Assembly (NCBI RefSeq): GCF_010435915.1
Contig: NZ_JAAFZH010000023.1
Coordinates: 1 to 64,000, forward strand
From: Spirosoma terrae
GTDB lineage: Bacteria > Bacteroidota > Bacteroidia > Cytophagales > Spirosomataceae
Direction: 5' to 3'
DNA length: 64,000 bases
In this document: positions 45,621 to 54,949 of the stretch, in pieces
Numbering within the stretch: position 1 is the stretch's first letter
Layout: each line of letters begins with the position of its first letter
Made by a program: the position numbers and the translations under genes
Notes under the pieces: model-generated
What the model was told of the DNA's origin: nothing
The model's database searches: none
What the model saw: the letters and a program-made list of their open reading frames with translations, nothing else

Positions 45621-46292
45621 ATGAACTTACTCAAACACCTCCCCAATGCCATGACCTGCGGCAATTTGTTGTGCGGGTGCATTGGTTTGGTAATGGCGCT
45701 ACGTGGCCATCTGGAAACAGCTGCCTGGCTGATCGGATTAGCGGCCATTCTCGATTTTGGCGACGGCTTTGTTGCTCGCTTGGTTAATGTATCAGGCCCG
45801 TTTGGCAAAGAGCTTGATTCATTGGCCGATGTTGTTACGTTTGGTGTGTTGCCTGCCACCATCGTTTTTCAGCTCTGCTGGTTTCAGGATCTGGGCCCAA
45901 TTTCGTATGCCGCTTTTCTGATTGCGGTTCTGTCGGCGCTGCGATTAGCTAATTTTAATATCGATACGCGCCAATCGGAGTCATTTATTGGTTTACCTGT
46001 TCCGGCAAATGCTATGCTGATTGCCGCTTTTCCACTGATGGAACGTTATCAGCCCCAGTACGATGCTATCTGGAAAAACGACGTAGCATTAGGAATGATG
46101 ATCGCCTTTTCTTTCATGCTCGTTTCCGACGTGCCACTGTTTGCGCTTAAATTCAAATCGTTCGGATGGGCCGAAAACCGCATTAAATTCAGTTTTCTGA
46201 TAGGGTCCGCCTTACTCTTATTATTTTTGCAGTTCGCAGCGATACCGTTGATAATTCTTCTTTACATTATTGTTTCACTTTTTACCAAATGA
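45621..46292 (+). CDS. pssA: CDP-diacylglycerol-serine O-phosphatidyltransferase
   Basis: A 223-residue integral membrane enzyme with about six hydrophobic helices. The CDP-alcohol phosphotransferase motif DFGDGFVARLVNVSGPFGKELD, with the catalytic Asp pair, sits near residues 45-67. It makes phosphatidylserine, the precursor of phosphatidylethanolamine, from CDP-diacylglycerol and serine. The preceding TCGNLLCGC loop is typical of PssA. purS follows 44 bp downstream. Confidence 0.94.
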   Translation: MNLLKHLPNAMTCGNLLCGCIGLVMALRGHLETAAWLIGLAAILDFGDGFVARLVNVSGPFGKELDSLADVVTFGVLPATIVFQLCWFQDLGPISYAAFLIAVLSALRLANFNIDTRQSESFIGLPVPANAMLIAAFPLMERYQPQYDAIWKNDVALGMMIAFSFMLVSDVPLFALKFKSFGWAENRIKFSFLIGSALLLLFLQFAAIPLIILLYIIVSLFTK

Positions 46293-46336
46293 TTGACTAG
46301 TCGACACAGACTTTTTCAATCATTGAATCATTCAAC

Positions 46337-46588
46337 ATGAAATACATTGCCGAAATCAACATCATGACCCGGTCAGAAATTCTGGACCCACAGGGAAAAG
46401 CGGTTAAGCTGGGACTACACAATCTTCAGATGGATACTATCGACAACGTTCGGATTGGTAAACACATCCGGCTCGAAGTTGAAGCCGAGAGTCAGGAAAA
46501 AGCCAAAGAAACGGTTGATACAGCCTGCCGTCAGCTACTCGCCAACCTGATCATGGAGGAATATTCATTCGAGCTACAGCCAGCCTGA
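46337..46588 (+). CDS. purS: PurS subunit of phosphoribosylformylglycinamidine synthase
   Basis: An 83-residue PurS, the small dimer subunit that bridges PurL and PurQ and channels ammonia in de novo purine synthesis. Motifs: the EINIMTRSEILDPQGKAV opening and the C-terminal CRQLLANLIMEEY helix. purL and purQ are not in the window. Its place after pssA, with 44 bp between them, suggests transcription from an upstream promoter. Confidence 0.95.
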   Translation: MKYIAEINIMTRSEILDPQGKAVKLGLHNLQMDTIDNVRIGKHIRLEVEAESQEKAKETVDTACRQLLANLIMEEYSFELQPA

Positions 46589-46695
46589 TTCGCCGGTAAT
46601 GCAAAATAGGCGGTTCTTTTCCGTAGCCAGCCGCCCCTTTCCAGCAACGAGGCAATCGACTCATTGACAGGCACAATAGTCGCCATAAAAAGTAC

Positions 46696-46703
46696 TACTT
46701 TTG
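46696..46703 (+). promoter_or_regulatory. Predicted -7 promoter element of fabH
   Basis: TACTTTTG matches TAnnTTTG and lies 22 bp before the fabH ATG, giving a leader of about 16 bases. No ideal -33 box was found. Confidence 0.45.
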
Positions 46704-46725
46704 CCAACTATTTTGCTACAGACGA

Positions 46726-47733
46726 ATGCATTCAATTTATTCACGCATTACGGGTTTAGGATTCTACGTACCAGATAATATTGTTACGAACGACGACCTA
46801 ACCCGCTATATGGACACCTCCGACGCCTGGATTCAGGAACGGACCGGCATTAAGGAAAGACGATATTTTACCTATGGGAAAGAGACCAACGCCAGTATGG
46901 CGACGGCTGCTTCCCGTAAGGCGCTGGAACGAGCGAACGTAGACGCCAAACAAGTAGACCTGATCGTCTATGCCACCCTTTCTCCAGATTACTACTTTCC
47001 GGGCTCGGCATTTTTAATGCAACGAGAACTCGGCCTGGAAGGGACAGCCGTTATTGATATTCGTCAGCAATGTTCAGGCTTTGTATATGCCCTGTCGATT
47101 GCGGATCAATTCATTAAAACGGGAATGTACAAAACCGTACTGGTTGTCGGTTCAGAAATTCAGTCAACATTTTTGGATAAAACCACGCAGGGACGTAGCG
47201 TTGCCGTCATTTTTGGCGATGGAGCTGGTGCTGCCGTTTTACAGGCCACAACGGATCCAGAACATCGGATTCTGTCAACGCACCTGCACGCCGATGGCCG
47301 CTATGCTGAAGAGCTTTATTTAAAAGACCCAGGTAGTAGCCGCCCTGATCATTTTATCACACCAGAAACAGCTACGTCGGCCGATAGTAGCGTAGTGATG
47401 AACGGCAATACGGTATTTAAGCATGCCGTTGTGCGTTTCATGGAGGTTATCAACGAAAGCCTTTCTGCTAACGGATACCAGTCCAGCGACTTAAGCTTGT
47501 TAGTTCCCCATCAGGCTAACATTCGAATTGCGGGCTATATACAGCAGCAAATGAACCTGCCCGACGAAAAGGTATTTAACAACATTCAGCGTTATGGAAA
47601 TACCACTGCTGCCTCTATTCCGATTGCGCTAACAGAAGCTTTTGAGCAAGGCCGCGTTCAATCAGGCGATTTGGTATGCCTGGCCGCGTTCGGTAGTGGG
47701 TTTACCTGGGCTTCCGCACTGATAAAATGGTAA
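46726..47733 (+). CDS. fabH: 3-oxoacyl-[acyl-carrier-protein] synthase III
   Basis: A 335-residue ketoacyl-ACP synthase III that starts fatty acid chains from acyl-CoA and malonyl-ACP. Catalytic triad is visible: Cys116 in QQCSGF, His in VPHQANIRI near 262, and Asn in QRYGNTTAASIP near 292. The N-terminal WIQERTGIKERRY block is standard. Bacteroidota often carry several fabH copies, so this may be a branched-chain or secondary-metabolite starter enzyme; the sequence does not settle this. It is a single gene. Confidence 0.95.
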   Translation: MHSIYSRITGLGFYVPDNIVTNDDLTRYMDTSDAWIQERTGIKERRYFTYGKETNASMATAASRKALERANVDAKQVDLIVYATLSPDYYFPGSAFLMQRELGLEGTAVIDIRQQCSGFVYALSIADQFIKTGMYKTVLVVGSEIQSTFLDKTTQGRSVAVIFGDGAGAAVLQATTDPEHRILSTHLHADGRYAEELYLKDPGSSRPDHFITPETATSADSSVVMNGNTVFKHAVVRFMEVINESLSANGYQSSDLSLLVPHQANIRIAGYIQQQMNLPDEKVFNNIQRYGNTTAASIPIALTEAFEQGRVQSGDLVCLAAFGSGFTWASALIKW

Positions 47734-47737
47734 TTAG

Positions 47738-47801
47738 TTAACTGATGAGTTATCAATGATGAATTATCCTAAAAATTCATCATTGATAACTCATCAGTTA
47801 A
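47738..47801. terminator. 28-bp perfect inverted repeat between fabH and CoA-binding gene
   Basis: A perfect 28-bp stem (47738-47765 and 47774-47801) with an eight-base loop separates convergent genes; its right arm includes the stop codon of the CoA-binding protein gene. It lacks a long T tract but its stability makes termination or mRNA-end protection likely. Confidence 0.7.
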
Positions 47802-48169
47802 TACGTTCCGACGGAAAGCATAACTAGCGTACACGCTTCAATCGGTTCAATGCCTTCTGCCCGAAGCTCTTTTTCAAACTCAGGATTTTCCGTACCAGGA
47901 TTAAATATTACCCGCCTGGGTTTCAAGCTTTTGATGTATTCATACAAGCCCGTCTGATTGCGCGTACCCACATACATCGTAATCGTATCGACATCCTGTA
48001 AAACGGGCTGGCCAGTCTGAATTGGATGGCCGTCAATTTGCCCCGACCGAAGTCCCACCAGCTCTATCTCATGCCCATGAAGCAGCAAGCTGTGGGCTGC
48101 GCGGTTTGCGTACCGGTCTCTGTTTTCGGTTGCGCCAATGATAACCGTTTTCTTTGATTTTGTTCCCAT
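47798..48169 (-). CDS. CoA-binding (Rossmann-fold) domain protein
   Basis: A 123-residue stand-alone CoA-binding domain protein. The nucleotide loop is TVIIGATENRDRYANRAAHSLLLHG, and the C-terminal RRVIFNPGTENPEFEKEL segment is typical. The fold matches succinyl-CoA synthetase alpha and YccU-type proteins. Function is unknown but may be CoA sensing. Confidence 0.88.
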   Translation of the reverse strand: MGTKSKKTVIIGATENRDRYANRAAHSLLLHGHEIELVGLRSGQIDGHPIQTGQPVLQDVDTITMYVGTRNQTGLYEYIKSLKPRRVIFNPGTENPEFEKELRAEGIEPIEACTLVMLSVGTY

Positions 48170-48373
48170 CGTATTTGCTGTAGATCGATATACTAACCGC
48201 CACTCCCCATTAAAACCTATGTATTGAGCAGGTAGTTCAACCTGTTTGACGTCAGGTAACTATCTACACCTTTCTCCCTGGGCGCTTTATATGTTGAAAC
48301 CTTGATCCCAGTGAATAATTTTTTAACCGATTAAGCATGGAAATCACTGACAATCAGATTTATTGATGTGGAC

Positions 48374-48399
48374 TTGACAACTATTTTAAGCTATCTTTG
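48374..48399 (+). promoter_or_regulatory. Predicted promoter of the NUMOD4 gene
   Basis: TTG at 48374-48376 and TATCTTTG at 48392-48399 (exact TAnnTTTG) are 15 bp apart, slightly short. A leader of about 70 bases would follow. No other structure was seen in the 48170-48477 gap. Confidence 0.5.
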
Positions 48400-48477
48400 T
48401 TAAAGAAGAGTTAAACAAACAAGCCAATATCCTATAGCGAATCTATAACGTCTACTGGCACATAATAACCACTGGCA

Positions 48478-49074
48478 ATGATCGACAAGAAGAATCAAAG
48501 TTACTGGAATGAGAAGTGGGTGCCCATTGTATTCGAAGGTGTCGAAAATTCACCTCGTTATGATGTGTCGAACTATGGCCGAATACGCAGCTTTCAGGCA
48601 GGATCCAAGCCAGATACAGCCGGAAATCAAACCGGGTCAATCATTAAAGGATCTGTAATCCAGGGGTATAGATCTTTAAATATCCGTTCGGCAGGCAAAA
48701 CCTTGAATCGATACGTGCATAAATTAGTTGCCGAAAACTTTTTGACTCAAGAGCAACCTGGCCAAACGTTCGTTATTCACCTCGACCACGACAAACAGAA
48801 TAACTACTACCAGAATCTGAAATGGGTTACTAAGGATGAAATGATTGAACACAATCGTAATAATCCTAATCTGAAGAATCGGACGATTCCCCGCTCTACC
48901 CGAAATTACAAGCTGACCGAAAGCAAGGTTAAGATTATCAAGAAACTTCTTAAGAATGAGAAGAATCGCCTGAAAATGATTGCCAAGCAGTTCGGTATCA
49001 CGCATACTCAATTAAACAGAATCCGATCAGGCGAAAACTGGAAGCACGTAACCATCGAAGACGATTCTCGCTAA
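48478..49074 (+). CDS. NUMOD4/HNH-like homing-endonuclease-related protein
   Basis: A 198-residue protein. Residues about 13-55 are a NUMOD4 DNA-binding module (WVPIVFEGVENSPRYDVSNYGRIRSF), followed by an HNH-like nuclease segment about 78-125 (VHKLVAENFL, HLDHDKQNNYYQNLKWV), where the His/Asn pattern suggests a catalytic site, and a basic helix-turn-helix-like end at about 150-190. Such genes are usually in introns or phages but also occur free-standing in Bacteroidota. It has its own promoter and terminator and is not inserted in another gene here. Nuclease activity is not proven; some relatives serve as DNA-binding regulators. Confidence 0.82.
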   Translation: MIDKKNQSYWNEKWVPIVFEGVENSPRYDVSNYGRIRSFQAGSKPDTAGNQTGSIIKGSVIQGYRSLNIRSAGKTLNRYVHKLVAENFLTQEQPGQTFVIHLDHDKQNNYYQNLKWVTKDEMIEHNRNNPNLKNRTIPRSTRNYKLTESKVKIIKKLLKNEKNRLKMIAKQFGITHTQLNRIRSGENWKHVTIEDDSR

Positions 49075-49124
49075 TTGTGCTACCAGCCCACAATCTTTTT
49101 TGAGTGATGTTTGAGATTAAAATC

Positions 49125-49159
49125 AGCAGCCGGTCAGGATTCCTGACCGGCTGCTTTTT
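49125..49159 (+). terminator. Intrinsic terminator of the NUMOD4 gene
   Basis: A 13-bp stem AGCAGCCGGTCAG (49125-49137) with its complement (49143-49155) around a five-base loop, with five T at 49155-49159, ends the plus-strand gene 50 bp after its stop. It is only 8 bp from the stop of the convergent kinase gene, so it may serve both. Confidence 0.9.
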
Positions 49160-49167
49160 AGGACCTT

Positions 49168-52100
49168 TTACCGTTCCTGGCCGGAACTTACTGCAGTAAC
49201 TGACTTACCAGCGAGTGGGAGCGATAAGAAGAACGATGTTCCTATATCTTCACTGGTTTCAAACCAGATTGCCCCTCCACCGTGCTCAATCCCATGCTTG
49301 GCAATGGCAAGCCCCAAGCCCGACCCTCCTCGTTTGGTACTGAAATTAGGCAGAAAAACTTTCTTCTGAATGGCTTCTGGTATACCTGCTCCATTATCGT
49401 GCACTTCAATCTGCACATGGTCGTCATTGGTAAATAACCGGAGATTCAGTACTGGCTTGCGCCCCGCAGGAACCGACTGTATAGCATTGATAATCAGATT
49501 AGTAAGAATCCTACCAATCAGCTGACGATCGCCAATTACTTGTATTGGTCCCGGAGCAATTTGTCGCAATAACGTAATGCGCTCGTCATCGGCGTATAAA
49601 TCAGCGGCCTTGTTGATAACGGCCGTTATTTCAACAATCTCTTTTTTAGGCAGTGGCATTTTTGCAAACTCCGAGAACGACGTAGCAATATCGTTCAGGT
49701 TGTCGATCTGGTCGAGCAACGAATCGAACGTACGTTGAATCACTCTAGGCACTGGCGATGCATTATCAAAGCTGGTGGCGTTTGGTAATGTCCGTTGCAG
49801 ATGCTGAAGCGTCAGCTTCATAGGCGTCAGCGGATTCTTAATTTCATGGGCTACCTGCTTAGCCATATCCTGCCACGCCGACTGTTTCTCATTCTGAGCC
49901 AGTGCCTGTTTGCTTTCTTCCAGCTTAACCAGCATGCGGTTATACTCCTGAATAAGGATACCGATTTCATCGTCAGAACGCATCGGCAAAGGCTCGTTGG
50001 GTTGATCTAAATTCGTTTTTCGGATCTTTTGCGTTAGTAGCTTAAGCGGCTTTATTAGAACTGTTGATGCCCAGTACGATAAAATCAGGAATAGCAGAAA
50101 CAGGAACGTGAAAACATTTAAGGCCGATGAGATTACTTCGATAACCTGACGGTCAACTTCGGGTCGGGCATAAAAATACGGAATACTCAATACGCCCAAG
50201 AAACGGCCATTATACGACTTAACCCCAACGTAGGCTGATCTATATTGCTTGCTCCCCAATGATTCATTTAACAGAACCTGATTTTCTTTATCCTCAATAA
50301 TATGGATATACGCATCTGGATTAATTCGCTTGGAAAGATGCCCACTCTCATACATTAGCGGCCTGGTCGACGTACTTAACAGCCCTTGCTTATCGAACAG
50401 ATTGATATCAACATCGGCATCACGAGCAATTTTATGCAACTCTTCTTCCATCGACTCTTTGCTACGTTTCCCCTGTTCATATTCGTCCAGATAACTAACA
50501 AAATTGGTGGCGATATTACGGATGTTGTTGATGTACGAATTATCCTGATTATCAATATAATTCGACCGAATAACGCCCATTATGATAACAATAACCAGCA
50601 GAAAAGGCAGGAAGAATGCTACGTTCAACAGAATTTGAATACGTGTTGAGTAATTAACACTAAACTGCGAAACGCCGTAACGAATAGCATAGACAATAAT
50701 AGCCAGCAGTATCGTCAGAACGAGGAGCAGATAGAGAAAAGAAAAATTAGAGAAGATATTCTGAAACGGATACTCCGCCGACGACACAACCACAATACGT
50801 CCATCCTGCCCGCGCTGGCCAACGTGCTGATAGCCATTAGCAATCAATCCTGTATTATACAGCGCCGAATCGGCCAGGAGCGCTGCGGGCATCTTGCGGT
50901 CATAATTGTAACTCCCTGCACTATACAGTATTTGTTGCTGCGTTCTATCACCATTGGCCTGTTTCCTGAAAATGGCATAGCTGTACTTCTGCGTATCAGG
51001 GCTCTGCATAAATTTCGTATCAACAAGCAGTTCAGGATAAACGCTCGTTGGCCGTTCGTTACGTAGCCGCAAATCAAGTAATACGTAACCAATTGTGTCG
51101 GAATCGGCCTGGCCGCTTACCCCTGTTTTCAGGATAGGAATAAAGCAAACGTACTGTTTGATAAACTGATTGCTAACCTCATTAATAAAATAAATACCAG
51201 GATACTGAGTTTGATACGCTGGTCGGCGGTAACGAGCTACCAGACTGGCCAGCGAACTGGCATTCGGTGAAATATCCAGGGACCGGCCATCCATTCGAAA
51301 GGCCAGGACATCAATATCATATTTATCAAAATACTTATCCAGATGCGCACTTTTTATCCGCTGCTGAATACGTTCCCGAACCAATAAGGTGTCTTTTTGT
51401 AAGAAGTGAATAATCTCTGCATCTTTCCCAATCGACTCCTCGGCTTTGCTGAGCAAAAATTCGCCAAACTGGTCGTTTTCAGCCAGCAATTGTCCGGCAA
51501 ACTCTCGCTCATGAGCCAGCTGTTTTTTTATTTCCTGATTATAGACGACGTAAGCCGTGGTGGCCGCACAAATCAAGGCTGCCAAAAATAAATAAACCGA
51601 TGTTTTGTACTGAAACGTATATAATGAGCGAACGAAACGGCCCATATAAACAAGCAGGAAATAAAGCCCGTTGAGCAGCAGGATAGGGTCAAGGGAACCG
51701 TTCAGTACGTATAAAAATAAGGCTGTGCTAATTGTTCCCGCTATGATCAGGAGCAACCCGATAGGTTTGGAACGGTTGAAACGAAGGAAAATGCTACCCA
51801 GTAGATGAACCAGTAGAAAATAAATAGAAGAGATCGTAACAAATACGATCAGACAAACAGCCTTCAGCAGCGAGAAGCGAATACTCAGCGTAATATCGAG
51901 CGTAAACTGCGACTTCTCATAGATGTTGTTCAGCTCATCGTAACAAAAGAGGAAAATAAAATAGCTTAGTACGACACACCCGATTGATATAAATTTTTTA
52001 ATTCGGACTGGTAAATGAATCAGCCAGCTATACGTCTGGGAGCGATAATAATTGATAACCCAATAGTAAGCCAGTATCAGAATAACCAATGCGTTCAATA

Positions 52101-52983
52101 ACAGATCACCCAACGAAGGAACCAGTATTGACGAGGCATAAAATTTAGAGTTAAATAAATCCGACTCTACAAACAAAAACGGCACCCCAAAGTAGAGCAT
52201 TATAAACCGCACCAGAACCAGACAAAGCGCTAGCCAGACAAAGCGCTGCTCATATTGTCGTTTCAGTTTAATAAGTCGTTGCAGGACGTAAAAAACGAGA
52301 AAAACAACGCTTATCGAAGCTATAATTACTGACGTAACGGGCGTTGAATGATTCCGATAGGCATCTATTTTGGGCGGAGTGACCGAAAACAAATAAACGG
52401 GCGTATTGTCATAAATAGCCTGGTTAACATTAGTCCTGTCATGGGTAATTGCATCAGGATCAACCGCAAACAAATCAGAGTTATACCCTGACTGCAGGTA
52501 AGTATTATTGTTCTGATAGTGTCGATAGACATTAATTAAAGAAAAGACATCTAACGTATCGGTTCCACTACGTACCTGTCGGCGGCTAACGATGTATTTA
52601 CCCTGATCAAAATCAACCAGTGTAGGGAAATTTACCGAAGCAATGCAGGCATAGTCGGGAATGAACCGGTAATCAGACCAGAAAAGTAATCGAGAAGGTG
52701 CACCCCGGCCAGTATGTTTACGAAAAATAAAATAAGGATAGTCGGTCGGTTGGCTCATCTCAGCAAACGTCAGATTGGGCGTTTGCCTGAGTTGCCGAGC
52801 AATACGGTCCAGCTCTTCGGTGCTGATCCGCATTTCTTCCTTTACTCGCTTCTGTACCGTCGATATGTATTGTTCGTCAGTCGCTCCGGGGGCGTTCTGC
52901 TCCAAGAACAAGTAACACAATACCGAAAGTACAGCAGCCAGTAGTGCTATTACTAAAAAAATATGTTGTTCAATTCGCTTCAC
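49168..52983 (-). CDS. NtrY-like membrane histidine kinase
   Basis: A 1271-residue sensor kinase. It has roughly ten or more hydrophobic helices, in an N-terminal pair plus a central cluster about 250-480, a large sensor region, a HAMP-like segment (about 970-1020), HisKA with the phospho-histidine in VAHEIKNPLTPMKL near 1050, and a HATPase C-terminal part (DNGAGIPEA, GGSGLGLAIAKH). The HEIKNPLTPMK box is that of NtrY/NtrB-type kinases. The start is uncertain: GTG at 52983 gives MKRIEQHIFL, while a TTG at 53007 gives eight more residues. No response regulator is adjacent, so its partner lies elsewhere. The signal is unknown. Confidence 0.9.
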   Translation of the reverse strand: MKRIEQHIFLVIALLAAVLSVLCYLFLEQNAPGATDEQYISTVQKRVKEEMRISTEELDRIARQLRQTPNLTFAEMSQPTDYPYFIFRKHTGRGAPSRLLFWSDYRFIPDYACIASVNFPTLVDFDQGKYIVSRRQVRSGTDTLDVFSLINVYRHYQNNNTYLQSGYNSDLFAVDPDAITHDRTNVNQAIYDNTPVYLFSVTPPKIDAYRNHSTPVTSVIIASISVVFLVFYVLQRLIKLKRQYEQRFVWLALCLVLVRFIMLYFGVPFLFVESDLFNSKFYASSILVPSLGDLLLNALVILILAYYWVINYYRSQTYSWLIHLPVRIKKFISIGCVVLSYFIFLFCYDELNNIYEKSQFTLDITLSIRFSLLKAVCLIVFVTISSIYFLLVHLLGSIFLRFNRSKPIGLLLIIAGTISTALFLYVLNGSLDPILLLNGLYFLLVYMGRFVRSLYTFQYKTSVYLFLAALICAATTAYVVYNQEIKKQLAHEREFAGQLLAENDQFGEFLLSKAEESIGKDAEIIHFLQKDTLLVRERIQQRIKSAHLDKYFDKYDIDVLAFRMDGRSLDISPNASSLASLVARYRRPAYQTQYPGIYFINEVSNQFIKQYVCFIPILKTGVSGQADSDTIGYVLLDLRLRNERPTSVYPELLVDTKFMQSPDTQKYSYAIFRKQANGDRTQQQILYSAGSYNYDRKMPAALLADSALYNTGLIANGYQHVGQRGQDGRIVVVSSAEYPFQNIFSNFSFLYLLLVLTILLAIIVYAIRYGVSQFSVNYSTRIQILLNVAFFLPFLLVIVIIMGVIRSNYIDNQDNSYINNIRNIATNFVSYLDEYEQGKRSKESMEEELHKIARDADVDINLFDKQGLLSTSTRPLMYESGHLSKRINPDAYIHIIEDKENQVLLNESLGSKQYRSAYVGVKSYNGRFLGVLSIPYFYARPEVDRQVIEVISSALNVFTFLFLLFLILSYWASTVLIKPLKLLTQKIRKTNLDQPNEPLPMRSDDEIGILIQEYNRMLVKLEESKQALAQNEKQSAWQDMAKQVAHEIKNPLTPMKLTLQHLQRTLPNATSFDNASPVPRVIQRTFDSLLDQIDNLNDIATSFSEFAKMPLPKKEIVEITAVINKAADLYADDERITLLRQIAPGPIQVIGDRQLIGRILTNLIINAIQSVPAGRKPVLNLRLFTNDDHVQIEVHDNGAGIPEAIQKKVFLPNFSTKRGGSGLGLAIAKHGIEHGGGAIWFETSEDIGTSFFLSLPLAGKSVTAVSSGQER

Positions 52984-53124
52984 GATCCCATAGGGAGTTT
53001 TGGGCAAAACTGACCTAAAATCATGCCAATTTTAGTCATGAGCCGAGGGACCTTCGTTAATAAGCAGATATCTTGTGAAAAAACAGGGCTACTGCTACTT
53101 TTAGTATGCCAACTGGTTACTTTC

Positions 53125-53430
53125 TTAAACTGTCTGTGGTTGAGTAGTTTCCTTTTCCACCGTAAAGCCGCCCGGCTCGTAGCCGATTTCAGCACCCAGT
53201 ACGTATAACAAATGTTTCCGATCAATAATGATCCGTACCCCTTCAACGTTATACACTTCGTCGGTAGAGCCAGGGATATCGAAACCTAATAACCATGATG
53301 CGCCACAGCCCCCCCCCCGAATACCTACGCGTAAGCCGTATTCATCAGGAATTTTATTGGCCTGTATCGTGTCCATTAGTTGCTGCCGCGCCTGGGGATG
53401 TAGACGAACAGGATTCTCAAGTACCAGCAT
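53125..53430 (-). CDS. IscA/HesB-family protein lacking the C-terminal Cys pair
   Basis: A 101-residue A-type iron-sulfur carrier homologue. The family core LHPQARQQL and the RVGIRGGGCGASW segment with Cys42 are present, and the fold continues to GYEPGGFTVEKE. The usual C-terminal CGCG/CxC motif that completes cluster binding is absent; the chain ends in a Glu/Gln-rich tail. It may therefore bind a cluster or iron differently, or serve as a partner for another A-type protein. It lies 118 bp upstream of the NtrY-like kinase gene on the same strand. Confidence 0.85.
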   Translation of the reverse strand: MLVLENPVRLHPQARQQLMDTIQANKIPDEYGLRVGIRGGGCGASWLLGFDIPGSTDEVYNVEGVRIIIDRKHLLYVLGAEIGYEPGGFTVEKETTQPQTV

Positions 53431-53572
53431 AAGTTAACTATCGTTTCTGGTTGTCGTGTTTATAGCCATAGGCCCATTGAGGATACTATCCTGAACCGTT
53501 TTCTATAAACGTAGAACCATTAACCCTTTTGTCAAAGTTACCCATTTTTATCTAAACAACATTTCCCCTTCT

Positions 53573-54097
53573 ATGGAGTTGCTGAGTGATTTTCTCAAAT
53601 TAATAGTACCGGCTGGATTAGTGCTTTACGGTATGTATGTAACCGTTAAACTACTTTTAGAGCGCGAAGCCGACCGCCATCGTTTTGAGGTAAAAACCCG
53701 CTATACTGAAACCGTAATACCGGTTCGTCTGCAAGCGTACGAACGCATGGTTTTGTTTCTGGAACGTATCAGTCCCAACAACCTGCTCTTACGTTTAGGA
53801 GGAACAAGTACAACTGCTCTGGAGTTTCAGCAACGGCTTCTGCAGGAGATTCGGGAAGAATATAACCATAACCTTTCCCAGCAAGTGTACATGAGTCAGA
53901 CTGTTTGGGATCAGATTCAGGGAGCCATGAATGACGTTACTACGTTGATCAATCAGGCCTCTGGCGATGTCAATCCCGATGCACCTGCCCTGGATCTGTC
54001 CAAGCGGATTTTCGAGCGAATTATTCAGAAAGATCGCTTACCAACCACCGATGCGCTGAAAGCGGTGAAAGAAGAAATTCAGGCCATGTTTATGTAA
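53573..54097 (+). CDS. Conserved Bacteroidota membrane-anchored hypothetical protein
   Basis: A 174-residue protein with one N-terminal transmembrane helix at about 8-27, then a long basic/acidic helical region (EREADRHRFEVKTRY, TVIPVRLQAYERMVLFLERI). The central NLLLRLGG and the NHNLSQQVYMSQTVWDQI block recall a conserved Cytophagales/Flavobacteriia family (DUF7935-like), which has no known function. It is probably a cytoplasmic helical domain tethered to the inner membrane. It converges with the HMG-CoA lyase gene with only 2 bp between stops. Confidence 0.7.
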   Translation: MELLSDFLKLIVPAGLVLYGMYVTVKLLLEREADRHRFEVKTRYTETVIPVRLQAYERMVLFLERISPNNLLLRLGGTSTTALEFQQRLLQEIREEYNHNLSQQVYMSQTVWDQIQGAMNDVTTLINQASGDVNPDAPALDLSKRIFERIIQKDRLPTTDALKAVKEEIQAMFM

Positions 54098-54099
54098 GG

Positions 54100-54942
54100 C
54101 TACCCAAACACCTCGACCGATAACGCATACGCAGTTTCGAAAGCAGATCGGTTTAGTTGAATCGGAATATGCTGATCGATCAGCGTTTCCACAATCACTT
54201 CGGTCGGGAGATTGCCCGTGAGATCGTCAGCTGCCATTGGGCAACCGCCATACCCACGTAACGCGCCGTCTATTCGTTGCACGCCAGCCCGTAAGGCAGC
54301 CAGAACCTTATCCGTTGCTTCCCCCGGTCGTGCATGCAAATGAGCACCAAACTCAATAGTTGGGAAGGCTTTTATTAACTCTCTGAAAAGCAACTCAATA
54401 CTTTCTGGTGTAGAGGAGCCTACCGTATCGGAAGGGGCAATAATGCCCACTCCCATATCGGCGAGTTTTCTGGAAAACTCGCCGATAATTTCGGGGCTGT
54501 ATGGATCACCATATGGATTACCAAATCCCATCGACAGATAAACCACTAACTCTTTGCCGGTTTTAAGACAAAGGTTCTGTATGGCTGCTACGTCGACCAA
54601 CGCCTGGTCAATGGACTTATTTGTGTTACGTTGCTGAAACGTTTCCGATACCGACAACGGAAAACCAACGTAGCGTATGGCCGAAAAATTTGTTGTCTGC
54701 TCAGCTCCACGAACATTGGCCACGATGGCCAGGAGTTTTGTAGTCGTTGTTAAATCCAGCCCTTCCAATACGTCGGCCGTGTCGCGCATCTGCGGGATCG
54801 CTTTAGGGGACACAAAACTACCGAAATCGAGCGTATCGAAGCCGACCTGCAATAAGGCATTCAAGTAGCGAATTTTCAGGTCGGTTGGCACAAAATGGGC
54901 CAGTCCCTGCATGGCATCGCGTGGGCATTCGATCAGTTTCAT
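54100..54942 (-). CDS. Hydroxymethylglutaryl-CoA lyase
   Basis: A 280-residue TIM-barrel lyase that splits HMG-CoA to acetyl-CoA and acetoacetate in leucine breakdown. Family marks: the N-terminal ECPRDAMQG with the catalytic Asp, FGSFVSPKAIPQMRDT, GAHLHARPGE with the metal-binding His pair, and GALRGYGGCPMA, which carries the active-site Cys on the glycine-rich loop. The ATG at 54942 (MKLIECPRDAMQG) starts 8 bp after the TMEM220-like gene; the longer frame to 55035 overlaps that gene and is rejected. Leucine catabolism genes are not otherwise present in the window. Confidence 0.93.
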   Translation of the reverse strand: MKLIECPRDAMQGLAHFVPTDLKIRYLNALLQVGFDTLDFGSFVSPKAIPQMRDTADVLEGLDLTTTTKLLAIVANVRGAEQTTNFSAIRYVGFPLSVSETFQQRNTNKSIDQALVDVAAIQNLCLKTGKELVVYLSMGFGNPYGDPYSPEIIGEFSRKLADMGVGIIAPSDTVGSSTPESIELLFRELIKAFPTIEFGAHLHARPGEATDKVLAALRAGVQRIDGALRGYGGCPMAADDLTGNLPTEVIVETLIDQHIPIQLNRSAFETAYALSVEVFG

Positions 54943-54949
54943 AAACTCT

